Source: Massilia rhizosphaerae (GTDB taxonomy: Bacteria > Pseudomonadota > Gammaproteobacteria > Burkholderiales > Burkholderiaceae_D). Taken from it: DNA of 64,000 nucleotides. Position 1 is the stretch's first letter. Each line of letters opens with the position of its first letter. The position numbers were made by a program, and so were the translations under genes. The stretch lies in NCBI RefSeq assembly GCF_016093545.1, contig NZ_JADKYX010000025.1, positions 1 to 64,000 of the forward strand. Reading direction: 5' to 3'. Positions 1 to 7,456 of this stretch are shown one piece after another. The notes beneath the pieces were generated by a model. The model had not been told where the DNA came from and did not search any database. It worked only from the letters and a program-made list of their open reading frames with translations.

Positions 1-2880
1 CAGCGCCTGGATCTGGTTCGACTTCAGGGCGGCGAAGTCACGGGTTTCCAGCGCGGCGACCTGGTTGGTCGACAGTGCGCCGATCTGGTTCGACGACAGT
101 GCCGCGGCCTGGGCCGTGGTCAGCGAGACGATCTGGTTCGTCGTCAGCGCACCGACGTCGTCCGTCGACAGCGCGGCGATCTGGTTCGTCTTCAGCGCGG
201 CCAGGTCGGCCGTCGAGATTGCGCCGATCTGGTTGGTCGACAGTGCGCCGATCTGGGCCGTGGTCAGCGCGCCGATCTGGTTCGTCGTCAGGCCGTTGGC
301 GACCTGGTTCGTCGACAGGGCGGCGATCTGGGCCGTCGTCATCGCGGCCATCTGCGCGGTGGTCAGACCCGCCGAGATCTGGGCCGTGGTCAGCGCCTGG
401 ATCTGGTTCGACTTCAGGGCTGCGAAGTCGCGGGTTTCCAGCGCGGCGACCTGGTTGGTCGACAGTGCGCCGATCTGGTTCGACGACAGTGCCGCGGCCT
501 GGGCCGTGGTCAACGCGACGACCTGGTTCGTCGTCAGCGCGCCGACGTCGTTCGTCGACAGCGCGGCGATCTGGTTCGTCTTCAGCGCGGCCAGGTCGGC
601 CGTCGCGATTGCGCCGACTTGGTTCGTCGACAGCGCGCCGATCTGGTTCGTCGACAGTGCGCCGATCTGGGCCGTGGTCAGTGCGCCGATCTGGTTCGTC
701 GTCAGACCGTTGGCAACTTGGCTCGTCGACAGGGCGGCGATCTGGGCCGTCGTCATCGCGGCCATCTGGGCCGTCGTCAAGCCGGACGAAATCTGGGCCG
801 TCGTCAGCGCCTGGATCTGGTTCGACTTCAGGGCGGCAAAGTCACGGGTTTCCAGCGCGGCGACCTGGTTGGTCGACAGTGCGCCGATCTGGTTCGACGA
901 CAGTGCCGCGGCCTGGGCCGTGGTCAACGCGACGACCTGGTTCGTCGACAGCGCGCCGACGTCGTTCGTCGACAGCGCGGCGATCTGGTTCGTCTTCAGC
1001 GCGGCCAGGTCGGCCGTCGCGATTGCGCCGACCTGATTCGTCGACAGCGCGCCGATCTGGTTCGTCGACAGTGCGCCGATCTGGGCCGTGGTCAGTGCGC
1101 CGATCTGATTCGTCGTCAGACCGTTGGCAACTTGGCTCGTCGACAGGGCGGCGATCTGGGCCGTCGTCATCGCGGCCATCTGGGCCGTCGTCAAGCCGGA
1201 CGAGATCTGGGCCGTGGTCAGCGCCTGGATCTGGTTCGACTTCAGTGCGGCGAAGTCGCGGGTTTCCAGCGCGCCGACCTGGTTGGTCGACAGTGCGCCG
1301 ATCTGGTTCGACGACAGTGCCGCGGCCTGGGCCGTGGTCAACGCGACGACCTGGTCCGTCGTCAGTGCGCCGACGTCGTTCGTCGACAGGGCGGCGATCT
1401 GGTTCGTCTTCAGCGCGGCCAGGTCGGCCGTTGCGATTGCGCCGACTTGGTTCGTCGACAGCGCGCCGATCTGGTTCGTCGACAGTGCTGCGGCCTGGGC
1501 CGTGGTCAGCGCGCCGATCTGGTTCGTGGTCAGGCCGTTGGCGACCTGGCTGGTGCTCAGCGCAGCGATCTGGGCCGTCGTCATCGCGGCCATCTGGGCC
1601 GTCGTCAAGCCGGACGAGATCTGAGCCGTGGTCAGTGCCTGGATCTGGTTCGACTTCAGTGCGGCGAAGTCACGGGTTTCCAGCGCGGCGACCTGGTTGG
1701 TCGACAGTGCGCCGATCTGGTTCGTCGACAGTGCAGCGGCCTGGGCCGTGGTCAGCGAGACGATCTGGTTCGTCGTCAGCGCACCGACGTCGTTCGTCGA
1801 CAGGGCGGCGATCTGGTTCGTCTTCATCGAAGCCAGGTCGACCGTTTCCAGGGCACCGGCCTGGGACGTCGTCAAGGAAGAAGCTTGCGCCGTCGTCAGG
1901 GCGCCGGCCTGGCTCGTCGTCAGCGCAACAATGTGGTTCGTCGTGAGACCGTTGGCGACCTGATTCGTCGTCAGCGCGGCGACCTGGGCCGTCGTCATCG
2001 ATGCAAACTGCGTGGTCGTCAGACCGGCCGACAGCTGCGCCGTGGTCAGCGCCTGGACCTGGTTCGTTTTCAGTACGGCGACATCGCGGGTTTCCAGCGC
2101 GGCAACCTGATTCGTCGTCAGCGCGCCAACCTGGTTCGTCGTCAGCGCGACGGTCTGGCCCGTCGTCAGCGCGACGATCTGGTTCGTCGTGAGGCCGCTG
2201 GCGACCTGGTTCGTCGACAGGGCGGCGATCTGGTTCGTCTTCAGCGCGGCCAGGTCGCCCGTTTCGATCGCGGCGACCTGGTTGGTCGACAGTGCGCCGA
2301 TCTGGTTCGTCGTCAGCGCAGCGGCCTGCGCCGTGGTCAGGGCGACGACCTGATTCGTCGTCAGGCCGTTGGCGACCTGGTTCGTGCTCAGTGCGGCGAC
2401 CTGGGCCGTCGTCAGCGCGGCCGTCTGCGCCGTGCTCAGGCCGGCCGAGATCTGCGCGGTCGACAATGCCTGGATCTGGCTTGTCTTCATCGCGACCAGG
2501 TCACGGGTTTCCAGCGCCGAAACCTGGTTCGTCGTCAGCGCGCCGACCTGGTTCGTCGACAGCGCAGCGGTCTGGGCCGTGGTCAGCGCGACAATCTGGT
2601 TGGTCGTCAGGCCGCTAGCCACCTGGTTCGTCGACAGGGCGGCGATCTGGCTCGTCTTCATCGCGGCCAGATCGGCCGTTCCGATCGCGGCCACTTGCGA
2701 CGTACCGAGCGCAGCCGTCTGGGCCGTACCCAATGCAGCGGCCTGCGCCGTGGACAGGGTGGCGATCTGATTCGTCGTCAGGCCGTTGGCGGCCTGGTTC
2801 GTCGTCAAGGCGGCGACCTGCGCCGTCGTCAGCGCCGCGAACTGCGCGGTGCTCAGGCCGGCCGAAATCTGTGCCGTCGA
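1..2880 (-). repeat. 24-bp tandem repeat in ~414-bp higher-order units
   Basis: The DNA has a 24-bp period (one octad). On top of this is a higher-order period. The same landmark (CAGCGCCTGGATCTGG on the plus strand) recurs at 1, 391, 805, 1219, 1633, 2047, about 2464 and 2881. That gives spacings of 390, 414, 414, 414, 414, 417 and 417. The 390-bp unit lacks exactly one 24-bp octad, and the 417-bp units carry one extra residue. Neighbouring units at 391-1632 are nearly identical, which points to recent unequal crossing-over. Confidence 0.85.
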
Positions 2881-3390
2881 CAGCGCCTGGATCTGGTTCG
2901 TCTTCAGTACGGCGACGTCACGGGTTTCCAGCGCGGCGACCTGGTCGGTCGACAGCGCGCCGACCTGGCTCGTCGACATGGCAATGACCTGGGCCGTGGT
3001 CAGCGCGGCGATCTGGTTCGTCGTCAGGCCGTTGGCGACCTGGTTCGTCGACAGGGCGGCGATCTGGTTCGTCTTCATCGCGGCCAGGTCGGCCGTTTCG
3101 ATCGCGGCCACTTGCGTCGTGGTCAGTGCGGCGATCTGGGCCGTGGTAAGCGAGGAAATCTGGCTCGAGGTCATGGCAGCCATCTGTCCGCTCGTCAGAC
3201 CGTACGCCACCTGCGTCGTGCTCAGCACTGCCAGGTCGCGCGTTTCGAAGGCCGGGACTTGGGTGCTCGTAAATGCCGAAAGCTGCGTCGTGGTAAGCGC
3301 AGCCATGTCGGACGTCGATATCGAGACGATTTGGGAAGTGGTCAACGCCTGGATTTGGGCGGTGTCCATTCCGGTCAAAACTGATGCCAT
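1..3390 (-). CDS. Giant octapeptide-repeat protein, N-terminal part (runs off window)
   Basis: An open frame of 1130 codons starts at the ATG ending at 3390 and continues past base 1. An AAAAGG ribosome site lies 9-13 bases upstream of the ATG. After about 10 residues (MASVLTGMDT) the protein consists almost only of an 8-residue unit, roughly A-[AG]-[LM]-[TS]-[TS]-x-Q-[IVL], e.g. ALTTNQIA or ALSTAQVA, with occasional D for Q (ETRDLAVL). Octads are grouped in super-units of about 138 residues, marked by one-residue insertions (VANGLTT, ISAGLST). No signal peptide and no cysteines are seen, which would fit a type I-secreted or surface repeat protein whose secretion signal lies in the missing C-terminus. 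That is inference. I cannot assign a family. The sequence predicts short capped helices or a solenoid. The opposite-strand open frames here are shadows. Confidence 0.8.
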   Translation of the reverse strand, partial: MASVLTGMDTAQIQALTTSQIVSISTSDMAALTTTQLSAFTSTQVPAFETRDLAVLSTTQVAYGLTSGQMAAMTSSQISSLTTAQIAALTTTQVAAIETADLAAMKTNQIAALSTNQVANGLTTNQIAALTTAQVIAMSTSQVGALSTDQVAALETRDVAVLKTNQIQALSTAQISAGLSTAQFAALTTAQVAALTTNQAANGLTTNQIATLSTAQAAALGTAQTAALGTSQVAAIGTADLAAMKTSQIAALSTNQVASGLTTNQIVALTTAQTAALSTNQVGALTTNQVSALETRDLVAMKTSQIQALSTAQISAGLSTAQTAALTTAQVAALSTNQVANGLTTNQVVALTTAQAAALTTNQIGALSTNQVAAIETGDLAALKTNQIAALSTNQVASGLTTNQIVALTTGQTVALTTNQVGALTTNQVAALETRDVAVLKTNQVQALTTAQLSAGLTTTQFASMTTAQVAALTTNQVANGLTTNHIVALTTSQAGALTTAQASSLTTSQAGALETVDLASMKTNQIAALSTNDVGALTTNQIVSLTTAQAAALSTNQIGALSTNQVAALETRDFAALKSNQIQALTTAQISSGLTTAQMAAMTTAQIAALSTSQVANGLTTNQIGALTTAQAAALSTNQIGALSTNQVGAIATADLAALKTNQIAALSTNDVGALTTDQVVALTTAQAAALSSNQIGALSTNQVGALETRDFAALKSNQIQALTTAQISSGLTTAQMAAMTTAQIAALSTSQVANGLTTNQIGALTTAQIGALSTNQIGALSTNQVGAIATADLAALKTNQIAALSTNDVGALSTNQVVALTTAQAAALSSNQIGALSTNQVAALETRDFAALKSNQIQALTTAQISSGLTTAQMAAMTTAQIAALSTSQVANGLTTNQIGALTTAQIGALSTNQIGALSTNQVGAIATADLAALKTNQIAALSTNDVGALTTNQVVALTTAQAAALSSNQIGALSTNQVAALETRDFAALKSNQIQALTTAQISAGLTTAQMAAMTTAQIAALSTNQVANGLTTNQIGALTTAQIGALSTNQIGAISTADLAALKTNQIAALSTDDVGALTTNQIVSLTTAQAAALSSNQIGALSTNQVAALETRDFAALKSNQIQAL

Positions 3391-3939
3391 GATTGAACCT
3401 TTTAATATATTTGAACGTTGTCCGAGATCGCCGTCCGCGTGCGCGATTTTCAGTAAAAGTCTATTTCCCTAAGGATACATTCGATTGCTGCCCTTACGAA
3501 TGCTTTACGGCAACAAACAACACAACTTGAGCTATTCCCGGTTGTATTTTCTCCACAACCGACCTGTCCAGCGCGGCGCTTTTACCCATTCGGCAACGCC
3601 TCCGACCAGTTCTTCCAGTGATGTGAGGATTTTTATATATGTTACCACGAAGAAATTATTGCCAGCCCTAAAGAAAGGCGACGGACGGACGGTCGTCATT
3701 AAGCACGCCGCGCATTTTCTGCAGCCCGTAGACGACGGCAGCGTAACGCGTCCGTGTTTCGTGTTGATGAAGGGAATCGGTTCGAGCCTGCAGGCAGCAG
3801 ATGGCGTAGTGGCAACACTTGGCGACGGCCGCAGCGCCAAACGCTTGCCAAGGACGTGTTATTTACGGAAACTAGTTATTTCATTTTTGTAATGATCGCC
3901 GTCGATGCCGAGCTTTTCCCGCGCCTGGAGGGCCAGCGC
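3391..3939. other. Long intergenic region between divergent genes
   Basis: About 550 bases, richer in A+T than the surroundings, separate the repeat-protein start from the AraC-type gene. It must hold both promoters. Open frames on both strands here (100-135 codons) have no recognisable product and no good ribosome site, so I did not call them. No clear terminator or operator dyad was found by eye. Confidence 0.5.
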
Positions 3940-4842
3940 ATGAAGACCGCCGCGCGCGTGTCGCGCCTGTATGAAGTGATGGACCTGATGCTGGACTCGG
4001 TCGGCGATCCGCTCGCATTGAAATCGCTGGCGGCGTCGGCCAGCTATTCATCGTTCCACTTCGACCGCATCTTCCGCGAACTGACGGGGTTCTCGGCCGT
4101 CGAATACCAGCGCAAGCGGCGCCTGCGCCGCGCCGCCCACCAGCTGCGCCACGAGCCGGACGTGCCCATCGTGCGCATCGCCCAGGATTGCGGCTTCCCG
4201 TCGAACGCGGCGTTCGCCAAGGCATTCAAGCAGCAGTTCGCGATGTCGGCCAAGGCCTGGCGCGAAGGGGGATGGCGTCAATACATGGACCAGCAGGTCG
4301 GGCGCGAGAGCGACGTCAGCTTCTTCGTCGCCGAACCGGACGACCTGGAAGCGATCCTGGCGCCCTACTGCCCGCCCGAGCCGGGCACGGTCGCCGCGCG
4401 CATCGCCGTGCGCAACCTGCCGGCGCTGACGTTGCGCTACCAGCGCTTCTTCGGCCAGTCCGGCGCGGCGCTGTCGTTCGCCTGCCACGACTTCATCCGG
4501 GAACGCGAACAGGCCGACGGCCTGCCCGCCACGACCGCGTGGTACGGCGTGTTCGACGAGGATCCCGGCTTCACGGGCGAGCGCGAATACTGCTACGACT
4601 TCGGCTGCGCCGACGACACCGTGCTCGACCCGGGCCTGGGCGTGCGCGTGCTGCCGGCCGGCGGCTATGCCTGCCTCGACTTCGACGGCGAGTGGCCGCG
4701 CTTCCGCTCCATGTACGAGGATTGGCTCGACAAGCAGGCCACCTGGCGCCTGGACAGCACCCGGCCGCACATCCAGAAGGTCGAGCGCGCGCCGGACGGC
4801 CGCTGGCGCGGCTGGCTGGCGCTGCCCGTCAAGAAGCGCTGA
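3940..4842 (+). CDS. AraC-family regulator with GyrI-like ligand domain
   Basis: This 300-residue protein has an N-terminal AraC/XylS DNA-binding domain (two helix-turn-helix motifs, about residues 5-105, containing SYSSFHFDRIFRELTG and IAQDCGFPSNAAFAKAFKQQF). A C-terminal GyrI/Rob-like small-molecule-binding domain follows (about 145-295, with GVFDEDP and VLPAGGYACLDFDG). Architecture and size match Rob/MarA-type activators that sense small hydrophobic compounds. I chose ATG 3940 because GGAGGG precedes it by about 6-8 bases; an in-frame ATG at 3892 would add 16 residues. The gene stands alone and converges on the DUF2058 gene. Ligand and targets are unknown. Confidence 0.85.
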   Translation: MKTAARVSRLYEVMDLMLDSVGDPLALKSLAASASYSSFHFDRIFRELTGFSAVEYQRKRRLRRAAHQLRHEPDVPIVRIAQDCGFPSNAAFAKAFKQQFAMSAKAWREGGWRQYMDQQVGRESDVSFFVAEPDDLEAILAPYCPPEPGTVAARIAVRNLPALTLRYQRFFGQSGAALSFACHDFIREREQADGLPATTAWYGVFDEDPGFTGEREYCYDFGCADDTVLDPGLGVRVLPAGGYACLDFDGEWPRFRSMYEDWLDKQATWRLDSTRPHIQKVERAPDGRWRGWLALPVKKR

Positions 4843-4860
4843 GGGACTTGGGGCACGTGC

Positions 4861-5409
4861 TCACCAATCGAAGTCGTCGGGGATCTTGAAGTCCTTGTAG
4901 GGATCGTCCTCGCCCTCGGCGACGGCCTCCGCGGCCTTGTTGACGCGCACGACGCGGTCCGGCGCCCGTTCCGCGATCTTGTCCGCGATCACGCGCGGCA
5001 CCAGCTCGAAACCGCCCGCATGGGCGACGATGGACAGGCGGCCGGCCACGAGGTGGTCGCGCACGGCGGCGGACACGTGGATGCGCTCGATCTTCGTGCC
5101 GATCGTGAAGTTATAAGCAACATCCAGGTTGCCTTTACCCTTGGGCTGGCGATTCACCTGGATCATTTGCGCGATCTGCGCCTCGATGGCCTTGGCGGCC
5201 GCGGCGGCGTCGCGCTCGGCATTCAGCGCGCGGGCGCGCTCGGCCTGCTGGCGCTGGGCTTCGAGCGCCGCCTCCTTCGCCTCGTTGACGCTCTGCACAC
5301 CGGTGCGGCGCTCGATCTTTTGCTGCTTGGCCTTTTCCTGGTTGGCGACCTTGACCTTCTTCTTGTCGACCAACCCGGCCTTCATCAGCTGCTCCTGCAG
5401 GGAAACCAT
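4861..5409 (-). CDS. DUF2058 family protein (YaiL-like)
   Basis: 182 residues beginning MVSLQEQLMKAGLVDKKK, the typical DUF2058/YaiL start. A highly charged Lys/Glu/Arg/Gln-rich helical stretch follows (about 15-95, probable coiled coil). The conserved C-terminal part contains YNFTIGTKIERIHV and a GRLSIVAHAGGFELVP segment. E. coli YaiL is described only as a nucleoprotein/polynucleotide-associated-like protein; the biochemical role is unknown. The length is normal for the family. It converges with the AraC-type gene, leaving 18 bases between stops. Confidence 0.85.
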   Translation of the reverse strand: MVSLQEQLMKAGLVDKKKVKVANQEKAKQQKIERRTGVQSVNEAKEAALEAQRQQAERARALNAERDAAAAAKAIEAQIAQMIQVNRQPKGKGNLDVAYNFTIGTKIERIHVSAAVRDHLVAGRLSIVAHAGGFELVPRVIADKIAERAPDRVVRVNKAAEAVAEGEDDPYKDFKIPDDFDW

Positions 5410-5480
5410 GCACTACTCCATATGACGATCATGGGAATCCTCCAGCATAGCAAACCTGACGGCTTCGCAACAGCGGCCGA

Positions 5481-6593
5481 TCAATCGGCGGCCTGGGCCA
5501 GGAAAAAGCGCAACATCTCGGCCGACGCGTTGGGGCCGGAAGCATCCGTGTACGAACCGGCCGGATCGCCGCCCGCCCAGGCGTGCCCCGCCCCGTGCAC
5601 GATCCAATGTTCCGCCACCACGCGTCCGTCGTCGTCCAGTGCCGTCGTGCGCGTGTGGCCGCGGCCGGTGCCGGCCGTGCCGCGCTCCTCGATCTCGCGC
5701 ACGGTCCCGTCGCCCAGGAACTGGCGGATCAGCGCCGCGCCGTTGGACGGATGGACGACGGCGTCCTGGTCGCCATGGAATACGATCAGCGGCCGCCGCC
5801 GGCGCAGCGTCCGGCTCGCGCCGCCCAGGTGCTTGCCCTTCATGGCGTTCAGGCCCGACATCAGGTCGCGCGCGGCACCGACGGGCAGGCCGGAATGCAC
5901 GCCGACGGCCGCATACAGCTCCGGATACGCCGCGCCCATGACGGCCGCCATCGCGCCGCCCGCCGACAGGCCGGCCACGAAGACGCGGTCCGGATCGGCG
6001 CCGTGTTCCTGCAGGACGTGGCGCGTCATGCCGGCGATCAGCGCGGGCTCGCCCTGGTCGCGCGCCTGGTGCGCCGCGTCGAACCAGTTCCAGCAGTTCG
6101 AGCCGTTGGCGCCGCGGTCCTGGTCCGGATACAGCACCAGGCAGCCGTGTTCTTCCGCCTGCCGGTTCATGGCGGTGCCGGCCGCGAAGTCGCCGGCGTC
6201 CTGCTGGCACCCGTGCAGCATCACGACGAGCGGACGCGGCCCGGACGCGGCGCGCGCCGGCACATATAAACGGTAGCGGCGCGTGCCGGCCGCGTTGCCG
6301 AACGATCCGGCCAGGAAGCGGCCCGGTGCGTCGGGCGTGGGCGCATGGCGAGGACGCGCCTGGCGCGCATGAAAGCGCGCGCGCCAGTCGCCGGTCGGAA
6401 GGTCGTTCAGATCGACGAACGGCGCCTGCGCGCCAGCTTGAGCGCCCGCTTGAGTGCCCGTGTTAGCGCCCGGCATCAGCCCGGCGTTGCGCAGCGCGTC
6501 CTGGATCAGCGCGGTGGCCGCGGCCGGATCCTTGCCCTGGCCCGTGCGGACGGCCTTGAGCATATTGTCGACAAATTGTTCGTAGGGTTTCAT
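5481..6593 (-). CDS. PHB depolymerase-family esterase
   Basis: 370 residues with an alpha/beta-hydrolase catalytic domain of the esterase/PHB-depolymerase family. LVVMLHGCQQDAGDFA forms the oxyanion strand, the lipase box GLSAGG has its nucleophile Ser at about residue 210, and a FHGDQDAVVHP aspartate loop and HGAGHAWAGGDPAGSY with the catalytic His follow. Related enzymes hydrolyse short polyhydroxyalkanoate oligomers or feruloyl/aryl esters. No signal peptide is visible. The N-terminal ~100 residues (KPYEQFVDNMLKAVR...) resemble the helical lead found on cytoplasmic members near PHA genes. The start is the ATG ending at 6593, 7 bases after the stop of the ribbon-helix-helix gene, so the two are probably co-transcribed. 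The exact substrate is not determined. Confidence 0.85.
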   Translation of the reverse strand: MKPYEQFVDNMLKAVRTGQGKDPAAATALIQDALRNAGLMPGANTGTQAGAQAGAQAPFVDLNDLPTGDWRARFHARQARPRHAPTPDAPGRFLAGSFGNAAGTRRYRLYVPARAASGPRPLVVMLHGCQQDAGDFAAGTAMNRQAEEHGCLVLYPDQDRGANGSNCWNWFDAAHQARDQGEPALIAGMTRHVLQEHGADPDRVFVAGLSAGGAMAAVMGAAYPELYAAVGVHSGLPVGAARDLMSGLNAMKGKHLGGASRTLRRRRPLIVFHGDQDAVVHPSNGAALIRQFLGDGTVREIEERGTAGTGRGHTRTTALDDDGRVVAEHWIVHGAGHAWAGGDPAGSYTDASGPNASAEMLRFFLAQAAD

Positions 6594-6600
6594 AAGTGCC

Positions 6601-7017
6601 TCAGGAATGGATACGGTCCGCGAGGGCGGACTTGACGGCGGCCGGGGCGAAGAACGCGCCCAGCACCTGGAGCGACGCGATCGCCGCACGCGCCAGCTCG
6701 GGCGTGACGTCGTCGTCGATCGTGGCGAGGCCCAGCACGTGGATGTCGAGCTGCTCGCCGGCGGCGACGCTCGCCTCCAGCTCCGCCTTCGTGTAGCGCT
6801 GCATGCCCATGACGAAACGCTTGCGCGTGACCGTCTGGCGGATCGCGTCGCCGTGCTGCTGCAACTGGTTGCGGATGGCCGTGCGGACGAAATCCGTACG
6901 GTTCGTGTAAAACCCTTCCGCCACGAGCAGGTCCATCTGCGCGAGGTCGACGAGGCCGAGATTGATGGTGACCTTGTCGGTGTCGGGGAATTTGGGTTTG
7001 GTTTCGACGAGCTTCAT
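6601..7017 (-). CDS. Ribbon-helix-helix (CopG-type) transcriptional regulator
   Basis: 138 residues. Residues about 14-52 (KVTINLGLVDLAQMDLL, then GFYTNRTDFVRTAIRNQL) form a ribbon-helix-helix DNA-binding domain with the beta strand V-T-I-N-L. A ~85-residue C-terminal region of unknown role follows. It is the first gene of a two-gene unit with the PHB-depolymerase-family esterase (7-base gap), so it probably controls that gene and itself. A 7-bp inverted repeat overlaps its likely -10 box at 7044-7065. Confidence 0.75.
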   Translation of the reverse strand: MKLVETKPKFPDTDKVTINLGLVDLAQMDLLVAEGFYTNRTDFVRTAIRNQLQQHGDAIRQTVTRKRFVMGMQRYTKAELEASVAAGEQLDIHVLGLATIDDDVTPELARAAIASLQVLGAFFAPAAVKSALADRIHS

Positions 7018-7043
7018 GGCGCCTCCACGGTGTTTATACGCCT

Positions 7044-7065
7044 ATTATACTCCAACCAGAGTATA
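7044..7065 (-). promoter_or_regulatory. Candidate autoregulatory operator and -10 box of the RHH gene
   Basis: TATACTC (7046-7052) and GAGTATA (7059-7065) form a perfect inverted repeat with a 6-base gap. The minus-strand hexamer TATAAT (7044-7049) overlaps one arm, about 27 bases from the RHH start codon. A dyad over a -10 box next to an RHH gene is what self-repression would look like. No binding data support it. Confidence 0.45.
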
Positions 7066-7098
7066 TGCAGCTTATAACCGTGAATCATCGATCTGCGG

Positions 7099-7104
7099 TA
7101 TAAT
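7099..7104 (+). promoter_or_regulatory. Candidate -10 box upstream of infA
   Basis: TATAAT lies about 87 bases before the infA start codon in the divergent RHH/infA gap. No convincing -35 is seen at 17 bases. Confidence 0.35.
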
Positions 7105-7190
7105 ATTCCTTCCGGATATAAACCGGGCCCACCGCTGTTTTCTCCCACCCCACGCCGGCAACCGCCGCGCGCCCGCCACCCAGGACCCTC

Positions 7191-7454
7191 ATGGCCAAAG
7201 AAGAACTCATCGAAATGGACGGCATCGTCCAGGAAATCCTCCCCGACTCGCGCTTTCGCGTCGATCTGGACAATGGACACAAACTGATTGCCTACACGTC
7301 GGGCAAGATGCGCCAGCACCACATCCGCATCCTGGCGGGCGACCGCGTGACGTTGGAAATGTCGGCATACGACTTGAGCAAGGGCCGCATCACGTTCCGC
7401 CACATCGAAAAGCGCAACGCGGCACCGGCGCGCCGCCCCACGTACCGCCGCTGA
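7191..7454 (+). CDS. infA: Translation initiation factor IF-1 (stand-alone copy)
   Basis: 87 residues, a single S1-like OB fold: MAKEELIEMDGIVQEILPDSRFRV, GHKLIAYTSGKMRQHHIRILAGDRV and YDLSKGRITFRH are the classic IF-1 blocks. It binds the 30S A site with IF-2 and IF-3 during initiation. The C-terminus is about 15 residues longer than the usual 72 and is rich in Arg and Pro. The gene is not in a ribosomal-protein operon. Many beta-proteobacteria carry a second infA in isolation, and this is probably that copy. Confidence 0.93.
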   Translation: MAKEELIEMDGIVQEILPDSRFRVDLDNGHKLIAYTSGKMRQHHIRILAGDRVTLEMSAYDLSKGRITFRHIEKRNAAPARRPTYRR

Positions 7455-7456
7455 CG

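Noticed and set aside
1..3390. CRISPR array or TAL-effector-like repeat
   Set aside because: The 24-bp units are contiguous with no unique spacers, so this is not CRISPR. LTTAQIAA recalls the LTPEQVVAIA start of TALE repeats, but the period is 8 residues rather than 34 and there is no variable diresidue.
65..3472. Very long plus-strand open frames (up to 921 codons) across the repeat
   Set aside because: They give Arg/Trp-rich products (GRGQCADLVRRQ, APIWAVVSA) without start signals. They are shadows caused by the 24-bp period, which keeps stops out of several frames. The minus frame has a ribosome site and a coherent octad.
3485..3892. 135-codon plus-strand frame upstream of the AraC-type gene
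   Set aside because: No ribosome site, no recognisable sequence, and it overlaps the likely promoter region of two divergent genes.
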